Shown: piece by piece, positions 1 to 7,174 of the stretch
Position numbering within the stretch: position 1 is the first letter of the stretch
How the letters are laid out: every line of letters starts with the position of its first letter
DNA from: an uncultured Kiloniellaceae bacterium
Lineage (GTDB): Bacteria; Pseudomonadota; Alphaproteobacteria; Kiloniellales; Kiloniellaceae
Length of the DNA stretch: 33,495 nt
NCBI GenBank assembly: GCA_947500035.1
Contig: CANMQP010000009.1
Coordinates: forward strand, 1-33,495
Direction of reading: 5' to 3'
Program-made: the position numbers and the translations under genes
The notes under the pieces: model-generated
What the model was told of the DNA's origin: nothing
Seen by the model: the letters and a program-made list of their open reading frames with translations, nothing else
The model's database searches: none

Positions 1-241
1 TGACCCCATAGCTGAAAGACGGGCGACACGACGCTGTCCAGAACGTGGTTCCCAGAACGTGGTTCCCAGAACTCATAGTCTTATCGCCTGGGGACCACGT
101 CCCGGATGGGTCGTATTTTGCCGGGTTTGAGGTGCGTTGACGCCTCTTACCGGGCCTTCAGGCCCGCTTTCGAGCCCTCGCCTGCCTAAAAACCCGGCAA
201 AATACGATCAAGACCATCAGAGAATATGAGTTCCCAACCTA
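1..241 (-). mobile_element. Miniature inverted-repeat element, copy 1 (cut by the window edge)
   Basis: Read on the minus strand from position 241, this stretch matches the element at 5239-5566 for about 205 bases and then diverges. It starts with the same terminal sequence (TAGGTTGGGAACTC, 241 downwards). It carries the same long internal hairpin: arms of 17 nt at 112-128 and 190-206, containing ATTTTGCCGGG and its complement. It also holds a tandem repeat of GAACGTGGTTCCCA at about 41-68. No open reading frame in it resembles a transposase. The terminal repeat ends ten bases from the stop codon of the TetR gene. The other end lies outside the window, so its full length cannot be seen. Confidence 0.7.
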
Positions 242-250
242 GATTGGAAT

Positions 251-790
251 TCACGACGCCAGCAGGTCCTGCACCGCGCTATCGTAGAGCCCATAGTCCT
301 TGAGGCTGCTGGCCAGAATCATGGCCCCCTGCAGGGTCGCGACGACATGCGCCGCGCGCTTCTTGCGGGCTTTAGGCTTCATTGTGCCGGACAGGGACTC
401 CGCCACCCAATCGATATTCGCCTGAAGAAAGTCGGCGGCAGCCTCCGAGAGTTCAGGCGGCAGGCCGCAGCTTTCCGCCCCCAGCATCCCGCATAGGCAG
501 ATCCTGTCGGACCCTGTAAGGGCATCGCGATAAACCCGCGCAAACACGCGTATCCGGTCCTCAGGGGTCTTTGCCTTTTTGGCTTTGGCGTCGAGCGTAG
601 CAAAAAAGCGCTCGGCATAGCGCTCGACCAGCGCAATGCCCAGGTCTTCCTTTTGGCGGAAATAATAGTGGACGCTCGAACTTTTAATGCCCAGTTCTTC
701 CGCGAGATCGCGGAAGCTAACCGCGTGATAGCCGCGCAGCCGGATGCCGCTCTCGGCCGCATCCATCAGTTTTTCGATGGTATCACTCAC
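251..790 (-). CDS. TetR/AcrR-family transcriptional regulator
   Basis: A 179-residue protein of normal TetR length. The N-terminal 60 residues form the usual helix-turn-helix domain: SFRDLAEELGIKSSSVHYYF, followed by RQKEDL. The rest is the variable ligand-binding/dimerisation domain and contains ICLCGMLGAE with two nearby cysteines. No known subfamily ligand can be named from sequence. The start is GTG; no in-frame ATG lies upstream before a stop. A perfect TATCTA-N4-TAGATA inverted repeat sits 25 bases upstream, in the likely promoter, so autorepression is plausible. The gene is co-directional with and downstream of the ydbH-ynbE-ydbL operon, but 190 bases separate it from ydbL, so it is probably a separate unit. 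Family call firm; target genes unknown. Confidence 0.88.
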   Translation of the reverse strand: MSDTIEKLMDAAESGIRLRGYHAVSFRDLAEELGIKSSSVHYYFRQKEDLGIALVERYAERFFATLDAKAKKAKTPEDRIRVFARVYRDALTGSDRICLCGMLGAESCGLPPELSEAAADFLQANIDWVAESLSGTMKPKARKKRAAHVVATLQGAMILASSLKDYGLYDSAVQDLLAS

Positions 791-815
791 GTCGTCACCA
801 TTTTATACAGTCGCT

Positions 816-831
816 TATCTACCATTAGATA
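816..831. promoter_or_regulatory. Candidate TetR operator (inverted repeat)
   Basis: TATCTA-CCAT-TAGATA is a perfect 6-bp inverted repeat directly upstream of the TetR start codon. A TATAAA-like -10 (minus strand, about 803-808) lies between it and the gene. A further TAGATA half-site is at 874-879. Size and place fit a TetR-family operator; binding is inference. Confidence 0.5.
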
Positions 832-980
832 GGCATTCCAGCAGCCAAATTGCAAGGGTCTTGCATGCATCCATAGATAGATTGAACGCACAGCAGACCT
901 GACGTACCCAACACATTATCAGGCTTTACGACCGGATTCTTGCTTCAGGTTACGGCATCGGAAATGCAGAAAAACCGCCG

Positions 981-1334
981 CTACTTTTGCACCCAATCGC
1001 CATCCGCATTCAGGAACCAAGTACCCTTGGGCGCCTTCTTCATGATCTGTTTGGCAAAGATCGTTCCGACTGCGGTCACGTCCGCGCCGGTCTTTTTCGC
1101 CTCGCGCTGATAGATTTTGCTCCGTTTCGCGTTGACGTCCTTGACCACATCCTTGGCGCTTCCCTGACGGGCGACCGCCAGGCCGTCAAAGCGCTCGCCA
1201 ACGGCGCCTTGCGAGCGCAATTCGTCAAGCGAAGCCGCATAGGCGGAGTGACCCACGCTGCTCACAGCGAGTAACGCAAGAGCGGCAGTAAGTGAAAGGA
1301 CGGCCCGGCGGCCGATCAGAGTCTTATCTGTCAT
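981..1334 (-). CDS. ydbL: YdbL-like periplasmic protein (DUF1318)
   Basis: A 117-residue secreted protein with an N-terminal signal peptide (GRR, then a hydrophobic stretch around residues 11-27, cleavage near AYA-AS). The mature domain of about 80 residues matches the DUF1318/YdbL family: SLDELRSQGAVGERFDG near the start and a GTWFLNADGDWVQK tail. In E. coli YdbL acts in the periplasm with YdbH and YnbE in phospholipid transport to the outer membrane, and here it is the last gene of the same three-gene order. An alternative ATG at 1439 overlaps the ynbE stop (TAATG) and has GGAG at good spacing. It would add 35 residues before the signal peptide, so I prefer 1334, but translation may begin at 1439. 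Confidence 0.85.
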   Translation of the reverse strand: MTDKTLIGRRAVLSLTAALALLAVSSVGHSAYAASLDELRSQGAVGERFDGLAVARQGSAKDVVKDVNAKRSKIYQREAKKTGADVTAVGTIFAKQIMKKAPKGTWFLNADGDWVQK

Positions 1335-1438
1335 ATGCTGTTGACCAGTTGTTCTCGATGAGGGGCTGTCCGGCAGGCTGTCGCAGCGCGCGCCTCTCCC
1401 GACGGGTCTGGAGACCGTAGTCTTATCGTTGCTGCGCA

Positions 1439-1708
1439 TTAGAAGATCTCCGGATTGGCTTCGACTTCCTCGCGGGCCTGCTCTTCCAGCTTCAGGCGCA
1501 CTTCTGCGTCGAGTTTGACATTCAGGTTGATGGTGATGGGTTCCTTCGGTGCCTCGACCCGGACAGTCGGCTGACAGGCCGCGATCAAACCACAAGCCGC
1601 AGTAAAGGCCAGGAACCGGAAAGCAATGGGCAAACCCCGCCGTTTGCGGAGTTTTCCGGTCACGGGCGCGCTTTCGGGGCCGAAAGCGGAAGTCAAAGCG
1701 TGGGACAA
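1439..1708 (-). CDS. ynbE: YnbE-like outer-membrane lipoprotein
   Basis: An 89-residue lipoprotein with a hydrophobic segment (LPIAFRFLAFTAACGLIAAC) ending in a lipobox cysteine. The mature part carries the family motif KEPITINLNVKLDAEVRLKL, which forms a beta-strand in the E. coli protein. YnbE there caps the periplasmic YdbH bridge at the outer membrane. The start is TTG at 1708, chosen because AAAGGTGA lies seven bases upstream; a GTG sixteen codons in would give a more usual N-terminus. The gene sits 136 bases after ydbH and its stop overlaps an ATG in the ydbL frame, so the three are likely co-transcribed. Confidence 0.85.
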   Translation of the reverse strand: MSHALTSAFGPESAPVTGKLRKRRGLPIAFRFLAFTAACGLIAACQPTVRVEAPKEPITINLNVKLDAEVRLKLEEQAREEVEANPEIF

Positions 1709-1844
1709 GGAAGTATCACCTTTTACGGGTTACGATTTTGCGGAGAGTGTACGCGCAGGCAGGCACAAGCTCCAAGTCTATAACGCATATAACCCGGCCT
1801 ATCTGAACAGGACCTGAACGCCCTATCAACAAAACACCGCGAAT

Positions 1845-4800
1845 TTACTGTAGGGAATAGCGCCCCGACAGCAGGTCTTTGGAGATCTCCAGGCCTTCGC
1901 CCAGAGTGTTGAGAATCTGGCCGATATTGCTCTCCAGATTGAGATTGATCCGAAAGGGCTGCCCCTCCAGCACCGACGGGTTCTTGCCGAGAATCGAGAG
2001 CAGGAGCGTGAGATCGTCATCGGCGGTTTTCTCCAGGGTCAGCGACAGGTCGTCATAATAAAAATCCTCCAATGCACGCAACATGGAGTTCACCTCGTCG
2101 CCGTAGCCGGTCAGCAGAGACGCAACCTCCTCCGAGCGCACCCGCAGTATGCCGGGCTCGGTCGCGGCCAGCTTGCTCTGCCGGAGAGTTACCACACCGT
2201 CATCAAAGCTGACCGGCAGGTCACCCGCCAGCCGCCCCGAGATATCCACATCGGCCAGATCCGCCGCCTTGAGGATTTCCGCCAGATCCAGGCCGCTGAT
2301 ACGGATCGGCAGTTCCGCGGTTCCCTCCAGGAGCGCCAGACGGCCGCCGTCAACCGAGATGCGGGCCCCGAGCAGACTGAAGGCCGCGGCGTCAAGATCC
2401 AACCGGAAAGCCTCTGCGGCGGGTAAAGCAGCTTTAACCTGAAAATCGCTGATCGGCAGGCCCGGATTGATCCGCCCCAGCGCGATTTCGATCGGGCGGG
2501 CCGTCCGTGGCGGCCATAGCCCATCAAGATCCATGTTCAGAGAGAGATCCGCGAAGGGAAACCCGAGCGCCGTCCCGCTCAGGCCCTCACTCGAGAGTTT
2601 CGCGAAGCCCACCGGCCCCTCAGGTGACATCTCAACACGCAGGTTTCCCGACATGGTCCCTTGCTCGACGAGCGCATCTGAGATCCAGGAAAGGCCCTTC
2701 AGGCTGAGCGGAGTCCGGGCGAAATCATGGGGTGGCAAGGTTACCTCCGCCGACAGCCCCTGCCCGGGTTCGGATTTGCCCTTCGCCTCAAAGGTGATCG
2801 CGTCCTGAAAGCTCCGGCCGCTTACGTTGAAATCAAGACGCCCTGCCTGATTTTGCTGAAAGTCGCCGTCCAGCAACACGTCGTCAAAGCGCCGCGCCGC
2901 CGCCGTATCCTCAAGCCGCAGACCGGTAAAGCGCCCCTCGGCTTCGCCGGTTTCGGGCGAGACCTCCGCTCGAAGCGAGATGTCAGCGGCGCGCAGGTCA
3001 TGATCGGGCAGAGACATGCCGGCGGTATCGAGCTTGAGCAGAAGTCTGCCGCTGGCACCGGTCGCCGGAGAGACCTCCAGGTCCAGCACCTCTGTTTCAA
3101 GAGGCACGGCTTCTTCCGCAGCTCCCAAAACGAAGGCACTGGGCGCGAGCTGCGCAGTCACTATGGGGCGAGGCAATCCCGTCATCAGATCGACTGTGAT
3201 ATCCGCCGCGGAAATGTCCAGCTTCAAGGGCATGCTGCTTGACACCACCGCCGTGGAGAGCCCCTTTGCACTGGCCACCGCCGGACCGGTCGTCACGAGC
3301 CTGACTGATGCTGCCGAGAGTTCGCCGCGTACTGGAGCCAAAGCGCGAAGGCCGGTGACCCTGACATCGTCCTTGACCAGCGCATCTGCCTCCGCCTTGA
3401 GATCCCCGCTTACGCTCCAGCCCGCGTTGCCCGACACGAACGCGCCGGCAAGTTCCAGGTCGAAGCGGCCCTTTGCGCCGCTTATGCCGCGCAGAGGGAT
3501 TTTTCGCGCCTCCAAGGCGATCGGCCCGCTCAGCGCCCAATCAGCGCTCTCGGGCAGCAGTTCGCCGCGTGGCGTCAGCGAGACAGAAAAGCCAGGCGCG
3601 GAGAGATCAACCACAGCGGCGGTGGAATAGGGTCCGGTCAAAACATCGGCACGCGCGGCACGCAGCACGGCCTCACCCTCGACAACGCCCAGGTTTAGTT
3701 TGAGGGGTCCAGCCACCCAGCTCTGGAGATCCTCAGGTAAAGAAACCTGGTTCAAAAGCTTTCCGGAGAGCGCCGAGAGCTCAGCTGAAACGGGCTTCGT
3801 CAGGTCCAGGGCAAAACCTCGATCGTCCAAAGCCGCCCGCCCGGCAATATCCAGTGTCAATCCCTCCATATAATCCGGGTGCCAGACGTCATCGGTCTGC
3901 AGGGTAAAGTCGGTCTCCATGGAAACAAGCGCCTGCAGCCAGCGCTCAGGCGGCAGCGACCAAATCTTCAATTCCTGCAGTTCTGCAAGGGGCGGCAGAA
4001 CGGCCCTTAACTCAGCTTTCCCCGCCACCTGCCCGGCTTGCGGCAACGGCAGATGAAACTCCGAAAAGAGCGGCAGGCTTGCAGGACTCTTGAGACTGCT
4101 GGAAACGCTCAGGGTTACGGCCTCGGGACCGGGTGTGATGCGGCCCTGGACCGCCGTCTGGAACCCACTGTCTGAAGACCCCGCAGAGGTGGCTGCGACG
4201 GAGGTGGCGGCGAAGGTAAAGACCACATCCTCCCGCTCCAGTCCGCCTTCCAGGTCAAGCCGAAGCGGTGCGAGCGCGACCGAGGGAGACAGCGCACCGC
4301 TGACCTGCGCGAGGGTCAATCGGGCGTCGAGCTTCTCGAGCTTTCTGCCGGGACCATCGAAGGCAATGTCGAAACGGCCGGTGATACCCCGCAACATCAA
4401 CTCCCCGATATCGAAGCTCCCCTCCTCGACCTTCAGGTCCGCGTCTAAGCTGCGATTCGGTGTAACAGTGAAATCAGCCGTGGCCTTGCTCTGGCCCTGC
4501 CCTCCCTGGGCGTCAAGATTGAGGCTGCCTTGCACACCCCCGGCTGCCATCTGCGAGAGCGATCCATCGAACGCGATCTCCAGTGGTCCGATCGGCGTGA
4601 TCAGACGGATGCGCGAATCGGCGATCGCAACATCTGGCAGTTCCGGCAAAGCCGGCGGAGAGGCAGCTTCCTGCGCCGGGGCTGAAGACTCTGAAGGAGA
4701 CTCAGACTCTTCGGACGTGGTCCCGGCATCCGCACCGCGGTTTGGCAGCAAAGGCGATTCGAGATCGAGAGAGAGGTCCACGCCGGAGAGCGACACCGCC

Positions 4801-5084
4801 GGCAAGGCGCCTGATAAGAGATCGAAGAGCCCGTATTCAAGATCGATGGCCTCGACCGCGACCGACACCCCAGGCCCCTGAGCCGCCAGCGCCCTGACAG
4901 AACTTCGCTGCCACCCCAACCGGGTGACCGCCAGCGAACTGACCTCAAGACCCCGCACCTCCAGCCCGCTGGTCAGGGCCCAGGCCGCAATATCCTTGCG
5001 CAGGACGAGAGTGACGGTCAGGCCAAGCGCGACAATCAACGGGAGCGCCAGCCAAACACGGCGGCGGAAAATTTTACCAAGCAT
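1845..5084 (-). CDS. ydbH: YdbH family AsmA-like intermembrane lipid transport protein
   Basis: A 1079-residue protein with one N-terminal membrane anchor (around residues 9-28, WLALPLIVALGLTVTLVL). A very long periplasmic region follows, made of repeated beta-strand patterns (alternating hydrophobic, L-x-L-x-L). This is the architecture of AsmA-like bridge proteins that carry phospholipids between the membranes. It is longer than E. coli YdbH (about 880). An acidic Ser/Pro/Glu-rich linker lies near residues 118-150. The C-terminal part (LNLESNIGQILNTL) fits the YdbH domain, and the next genes are ynbE and ydbL, which settles the subfamily. The frame extends to a TTG at 5132, but that extension lies in a mobile-element terminal repeat and AAAGGA abuts the TTG with no spacing. 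I chose the ATG at 5084, which has GGAGG 14 bases upstream. Confidence 0.88.
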   Translation of the reverse strand: MLGKIFRRRVWLALPLIVALGLTVTLVLRKDIAAWALTSGLEVRGLEVSSLAVTRLGWQRSSVRALAAQGPGVSVAVEAIDLEYGLFDLLSGALPAVSLSGVDLSLDLESPLLPNRGADAGTTSEESESPSESSAPAQEAASPPALPELPDVAIADSRIRLITPIGPLEIAFDGSLSQMAAGGVQGSLNLDAQGGQGQSKATADFTVTPNRSLDADLKVEEGSFDIGELMLRGITGRFDIAFDGPGRKLEKLDARLTLAQVSGALSPSVALAPLRLDLEGGLEREDVVFTFAATSVAATSAGSSDSGFQTAVQGRITPGPEAVTLSVSSSLKSPASLPLFSEFHLPLPQAGQVAGKAELRAVLPPLAELQELKIWSLPPERWLQALVSMETDFTLQTDDVWHPDYMEGLTLDIAGRAALDDRGFALDLTKPVSAELSALSGKLLNQVSLPEDLQSWVAGPLKLNLGVVEGEAVLRAARADVLTGPYSTAAVVDLSAPGFSVSLTPRGELLPESADWALSGPIALEARKIPLRGISGAKGRFDLELAGAFVSGNAGWSVSGDLKAEADALVKDDVRVTGLRALAPVRGELSAASVRLVTTGPAVASAKGLSTAVVSSSMPLKLDISAADITVDLMTGLPRPIVTAQLAPSAFVLGAAEEAVPLETEVLDLEVSPATGASGRLLLKLDTAGMSLPDHDLRAADISLRAEVSPETGEAEGRFTGLRLEDTAAARRFDDVLLDGDFQQNQAGRLDFNVSGRSFQDAITFEAKGKSEPGQGLSAEVTLPPHDFARTPLSLKGLSWISDALVEQGTMSGNLRVEMSPEGPVGFAKLSSEGLSGTALGFPFADLSLNMDLDGLWPPRTARPIEIALGRINPGLPISDFQVKAALPAAEAFRLDLDAAAFSLLGARISVDGGRLALLEGTAELPIRISGLDLAEILKAADLADVDISGRLAGDLPVSFDDGVVTLRQSKLAATEPGILRVRSEEVASLLTGYGDEVNSMLRALEDFYYDDLSLTLEKTADDDLTLLLSILGKNPSVLEGQPFRINLNLESNIGQILNTLGEGLEISKDLLSGRYSLQ

Positions 5085-5114
5085 AGAAATGCGCCGCGAC
5101 CTCCAGTGCCGCAC

Positions 5115-5142
5115 TAGGTTGAGGACTTCCAATCCTTTGGCG
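5115..5142 (+). repeat. Terminal-repeat remnant of the miniature element
   Basis: TAGGTTGAGGACTTCCAATC matches the left end of the element at 5239 (TAGGTTGAGGACTCCTATTC) at 17 of 20 positions and in the same orientation, 124 bases away. The rest of the element is not recognisable between them. It probably marks an older or deleted insertion just upstream of ydbH. Confidence 0.55.
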
Positions 5143-5238
5143 CAAGTCTACAGCATGATCAGCACGGCTGCATACCGTCCCGACCGAGACTGCCCGAACG
5201 AAAGAGCCTTCCTCCGGCCGGGCAGGGTTCCAGAAAGC

Positions 5239-5566
5239 TAGGTTGAGGACTCCTATTCCTTGATGGTCTTGATCGTATTTTGCCGGGTTTTAGGCAGGAG
5301 AGGTCTTGAAAGCGGGCCTGTAGCCCGGTGAGAGGGCTCGACGCCCCTAAAACCCGGCAAAATACGGCACATCCGGGACGTGGTCCCCAGGCGATAAGAT
5401 TATGAGTTCTGCGAACCACGTTCTGGGAACCACGTTCTGGACAGCGTCGTGTCATCGGTCCAATTCTGGCCAAGCACGATGCTATGGCATCGCTCCGCTC
5501 TTAACTCCTTGCCAGAAAACATAATTTTATCGTCAGGACCGTCAAGGAATAGGAGTTCCCAACCTA
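5239..5566 (+). mobile_element. Miniature inverted-repeat transposable element (MITE-like), complete copy
   Basis: A 328-bp element with terminal inverted repeats of about 35 bp (5239-5273 and 5529-5566) that differ at only a few positions. Both outer ends read TAGGTTG when viewed inwards. The outermost TA on each side is compatible with a duplicated TA target site, as made by IS630/mariner-type transposases (inference). Inside is a perfect 21-bp stem (5274-5294 with 5346-5366) around a smaller GC-rich hairpin (GCGGGCCTGTAGCCCG region). A tandem repeat GAACCACGTTCTGG (x2, about 5414-5442) and a TTCTGGC/GCCAGAA pair follow. It has no credible coding sequence, so it would depend on a transposase elsewhere. 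Confidence 0.72.
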
Positions 5567-5872
5567 AGCGTCGAGCACCACGCTAAAGCCTTCAAACTGC
5601 GGGTGTCCGAGATAAAGCGGCTTGTTGTCACCGGCATCGCGATGGGCCTGACGAAAATGATCGGACTTGGTCCAATTCTCAAAATCCTGCTCAGAAGCCC
5701 AGACGGTGTGAGACGCAAAGAGTGTGTGGTCTTCCTGCGGAGCGCCCTTGAGCAGACGGAATTCAACGAAACCCGGAACGTCTGCGAGACGGCTGTCCCG
5801 GCTGCGCCAGACTTCCTCAAAGGCATCTTCGTGACCCGGGGCAACTTTGAAACGGTTCATCGCAATGAACAT
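5564..5872 (-). CDS. IsdG/HmoA-type heme-degrading monooxygenase (ABM fold)
   Basis: A 102-residue single-domain protein of the antibiotic-biosynthesis-monooxygenase fold. It aligns well with Staphylococcus IsdG/IsdI: the start MFIAMNRFKV, a VPGFVEFRLL strand, and TVWASEQDFENW followed by DHFRQAH. Residues N6, W67 and H77 fall where the Asn-Trp-His catalytic set of IsdG/IsdI lies. The predicted role is oxidative heme ring opening and iron release in the cytoplasm. The start at 5872 has GAAGGAAG six bases upstream; the longer frame to 5944 has no such site. A Fur-like box lies 55 bases upstream. The stop codon TAG is part of the mobile element's terminal repeat, so the native C-terminus may have been slightly altered. 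Family firm; heme substrate likely from the residues and the box. Confidence 0.82.
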   Translation of the reverse strand: MFIAMNRFKVAPGHEDAFEEVWRSRDSRLADVPGFVEFRLLKGAPQEDHTLFASHTVWASEQDFENWTKSDHFRQAHRDAGDNKPLYLGHPQFEGFSVVLDA

Positions 5873-5926
5873 GAGGTACTTCCTTCGCCGTAAGTGGGGT
5901 TCGCCGGACGCCTGACAACGCATGAT

Positions 5927-5945
5927 AATGCGAGTCAGTCTCATT
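5927..5945. promoter_or_regulatory. Fur-like iron box upstream of the heme monooxygenase
   Basis: AATGCGAGTCAGTCTCATT is a 19-bp near-palindrome (AATGCGA / TCTCATT, one mismatch between arms) of the form typical of Fur boxes (AATGAGAATnATTCTCATT). On the minus strand it overlaps a possible promoter (TTAGTT-16-CATTAT) for the gene at 5564-5872. The regulator could be Fur or another iron regulator; the binding protein is inferred. Confidence 0.5.
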
Positions 5946-6004
5946 TAACTAACCTTTCAAGAGGAGAATTTCAAGAACCAAGCGACACCTACAAAGGGAG
6001 CAGC

Positions 6005-7174
6005 TTAAGCCGCTGTGTCGTCGCCGGCGATCCAGGTGCGCCTGACCCGCCAGTCGCCATCGAGCAACACAAGGTCCGCGCGATAGCCGGGCCGGAGCGC
6101 GCCAAAGCGATCCCCCAATCCCAGGAACTGCGCCGGGTAGAGCGAAGCCATCCGGAGCGCTTCGGAGGGCGGCAGCTCAAGCTCATCCATGGCGAAACGC
6201 ACGGCCTGCGCCATATCCAGGTCGGAACCGGCCAGCGTTCCATCCTCCAAGGTCACCTGACCGTCTTTGCGCAAAACGCGGCGTCCGTTCAGCACGAACT
6301 GGTCCTGGGCGCAGCCGACCGTCGGCATGGCATCCGTGACCAGGAACAGCCGGCCCGGTCCGGCCTTGGCGCGTAAAGCCGCCCGGAGCACCGCGGGATG
6401 GACATGATGCCCGTCCGCGATAATGCCACACCAGAGCTCGCCGCGATCCAGCGCACCGCCAACCATCCCGGGCGCCCGGTGACTGAGGGGGCTCATGGCG
6501 TTGAAGAGATGGGTCACGCCGCGCGCGCCCGCGTCGACCGCCGCGCAGAGCGTTTCGTAATCCGCGTCGGAATGCCCCAGGCTGACCGTCACGCCGCCGT
6601 CGGCAAGGCGGCGGATCAGCTTCGGTTCGACCTGATCCGGAGCGACGGTGATCAGCAGGGTCTCCAGGCCGGTCGAGAGAAGCTGTTCGACATCTTCGTC
6701 GGCCATCTTCCGGATCAGGCTCTCGCTGTGCGCACCTTTCCGGCCGGGCGCCAGAAAAGGCCCTTCCAGGTGCAGGCCGATCACCCCGGGCGCCGCCTTG
6801 GCCGCGATGGCCTCACGCACGGCGGCAATCGCACGCGCCGTGATGTCGGGCGCATCGGTAATCAGGGTGGGCAGCAGGCCCGTTGTGCCATAGGACCGGT
6901 GAGTCCGGGCGATCGTCGCGACCCCCTCGAGATCCGGCTGTTCGTTGAGCAGCACCCCGCCGCCGCCATTGACCTGCGCGTCGATGAAACCGGGCGCCAG
7001 GACGCCGCCGCCAAGTTCCTCGGTAGCCCGAGTAGGGTCAATTGAATGAGCCGGAACGACAGCCGAGATCTGCTCGTTCTCCAACACCAACGCATGATCG
7101 TTCAGAAAGCCTTCACCGTCGAAAAGCCGGGCACCCCGCAGAATCCTTGTCTTCACCGCCGCGGCCTCAGCCAT
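6005..7174 (-). CDS. nagA: N-acetylglucosamine-6-phosphate deacetylase
   Basis: A 389-residue amidohydrolase that removes acetate from GlcNAc-6-phosphate to give glucosamine-6-phosphate. Family hallmarks are present: the N-terminal beta part ending GFIDAQVNGGGG (residues 62-73), HLEGPF with metal ligand E137, GHSDAD with H201, THLFNAMSPLSHR with H222, and the catalytic aspartate D281 in VTDAMP. The C-terminal LGLGDRFGALRPGYRADLV is also typical. The start is the ATG at 7174, which overlaps the stop of the upstream deaminase gene by one base (TGATG), so the two are translationally coupled. It is the last gene of the minus-strand half of the amino-sugar regulon. No terminator-like hairpin is evident between it and position 5945. 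Confidence 0.95.
   Translation of the reverse strand: MAEAAAVKTRILRGARLFDGEGFLNDHALVLENEQISAVVPAHSIDPTRATEELGGGVLAPGFIDAQVNGGGGVLLNEQPDLEGVATIARTHRSYGTTGLLPTLITDAPDITARAIAAVREAIAAKAAPGVIGLHLEGPFLAPGRKGAHSESLIRKMADEDVEQLLSTGLETLLITVAPDQVEPKLIRRLADGGVTVSLGHSDADYETLCAAVDAGARGVTHLFNAMSPLSHRAPGMVGGALDRGELWCGIIADGHHVHPAVLRAALRAKAGPGRLFLVTDAMPTVGCAQDQFVLNGRRVLRKDGQVTLEDGTLAGSDLDMAQAVRFAMDELELPPSEALRMASLYPAQFLGLGDRFGALRPGYRADLVLLDGDWRVRRTWIAGDDTAA

Noticed and set aside
4090-4881. 263-codon open frame opposite ydbH
   Set aside because: It lies wholly antisense to a well-supported gene, is Ser/Arg/Pro-rich without family features, and is a GC-rich shadow frame.
5159-5473. 104-codon open frame across the miniature element
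   Set aside because: It runs through the hairpin stem and terminal repeat, has no ribosome-binding site and no transposase features.
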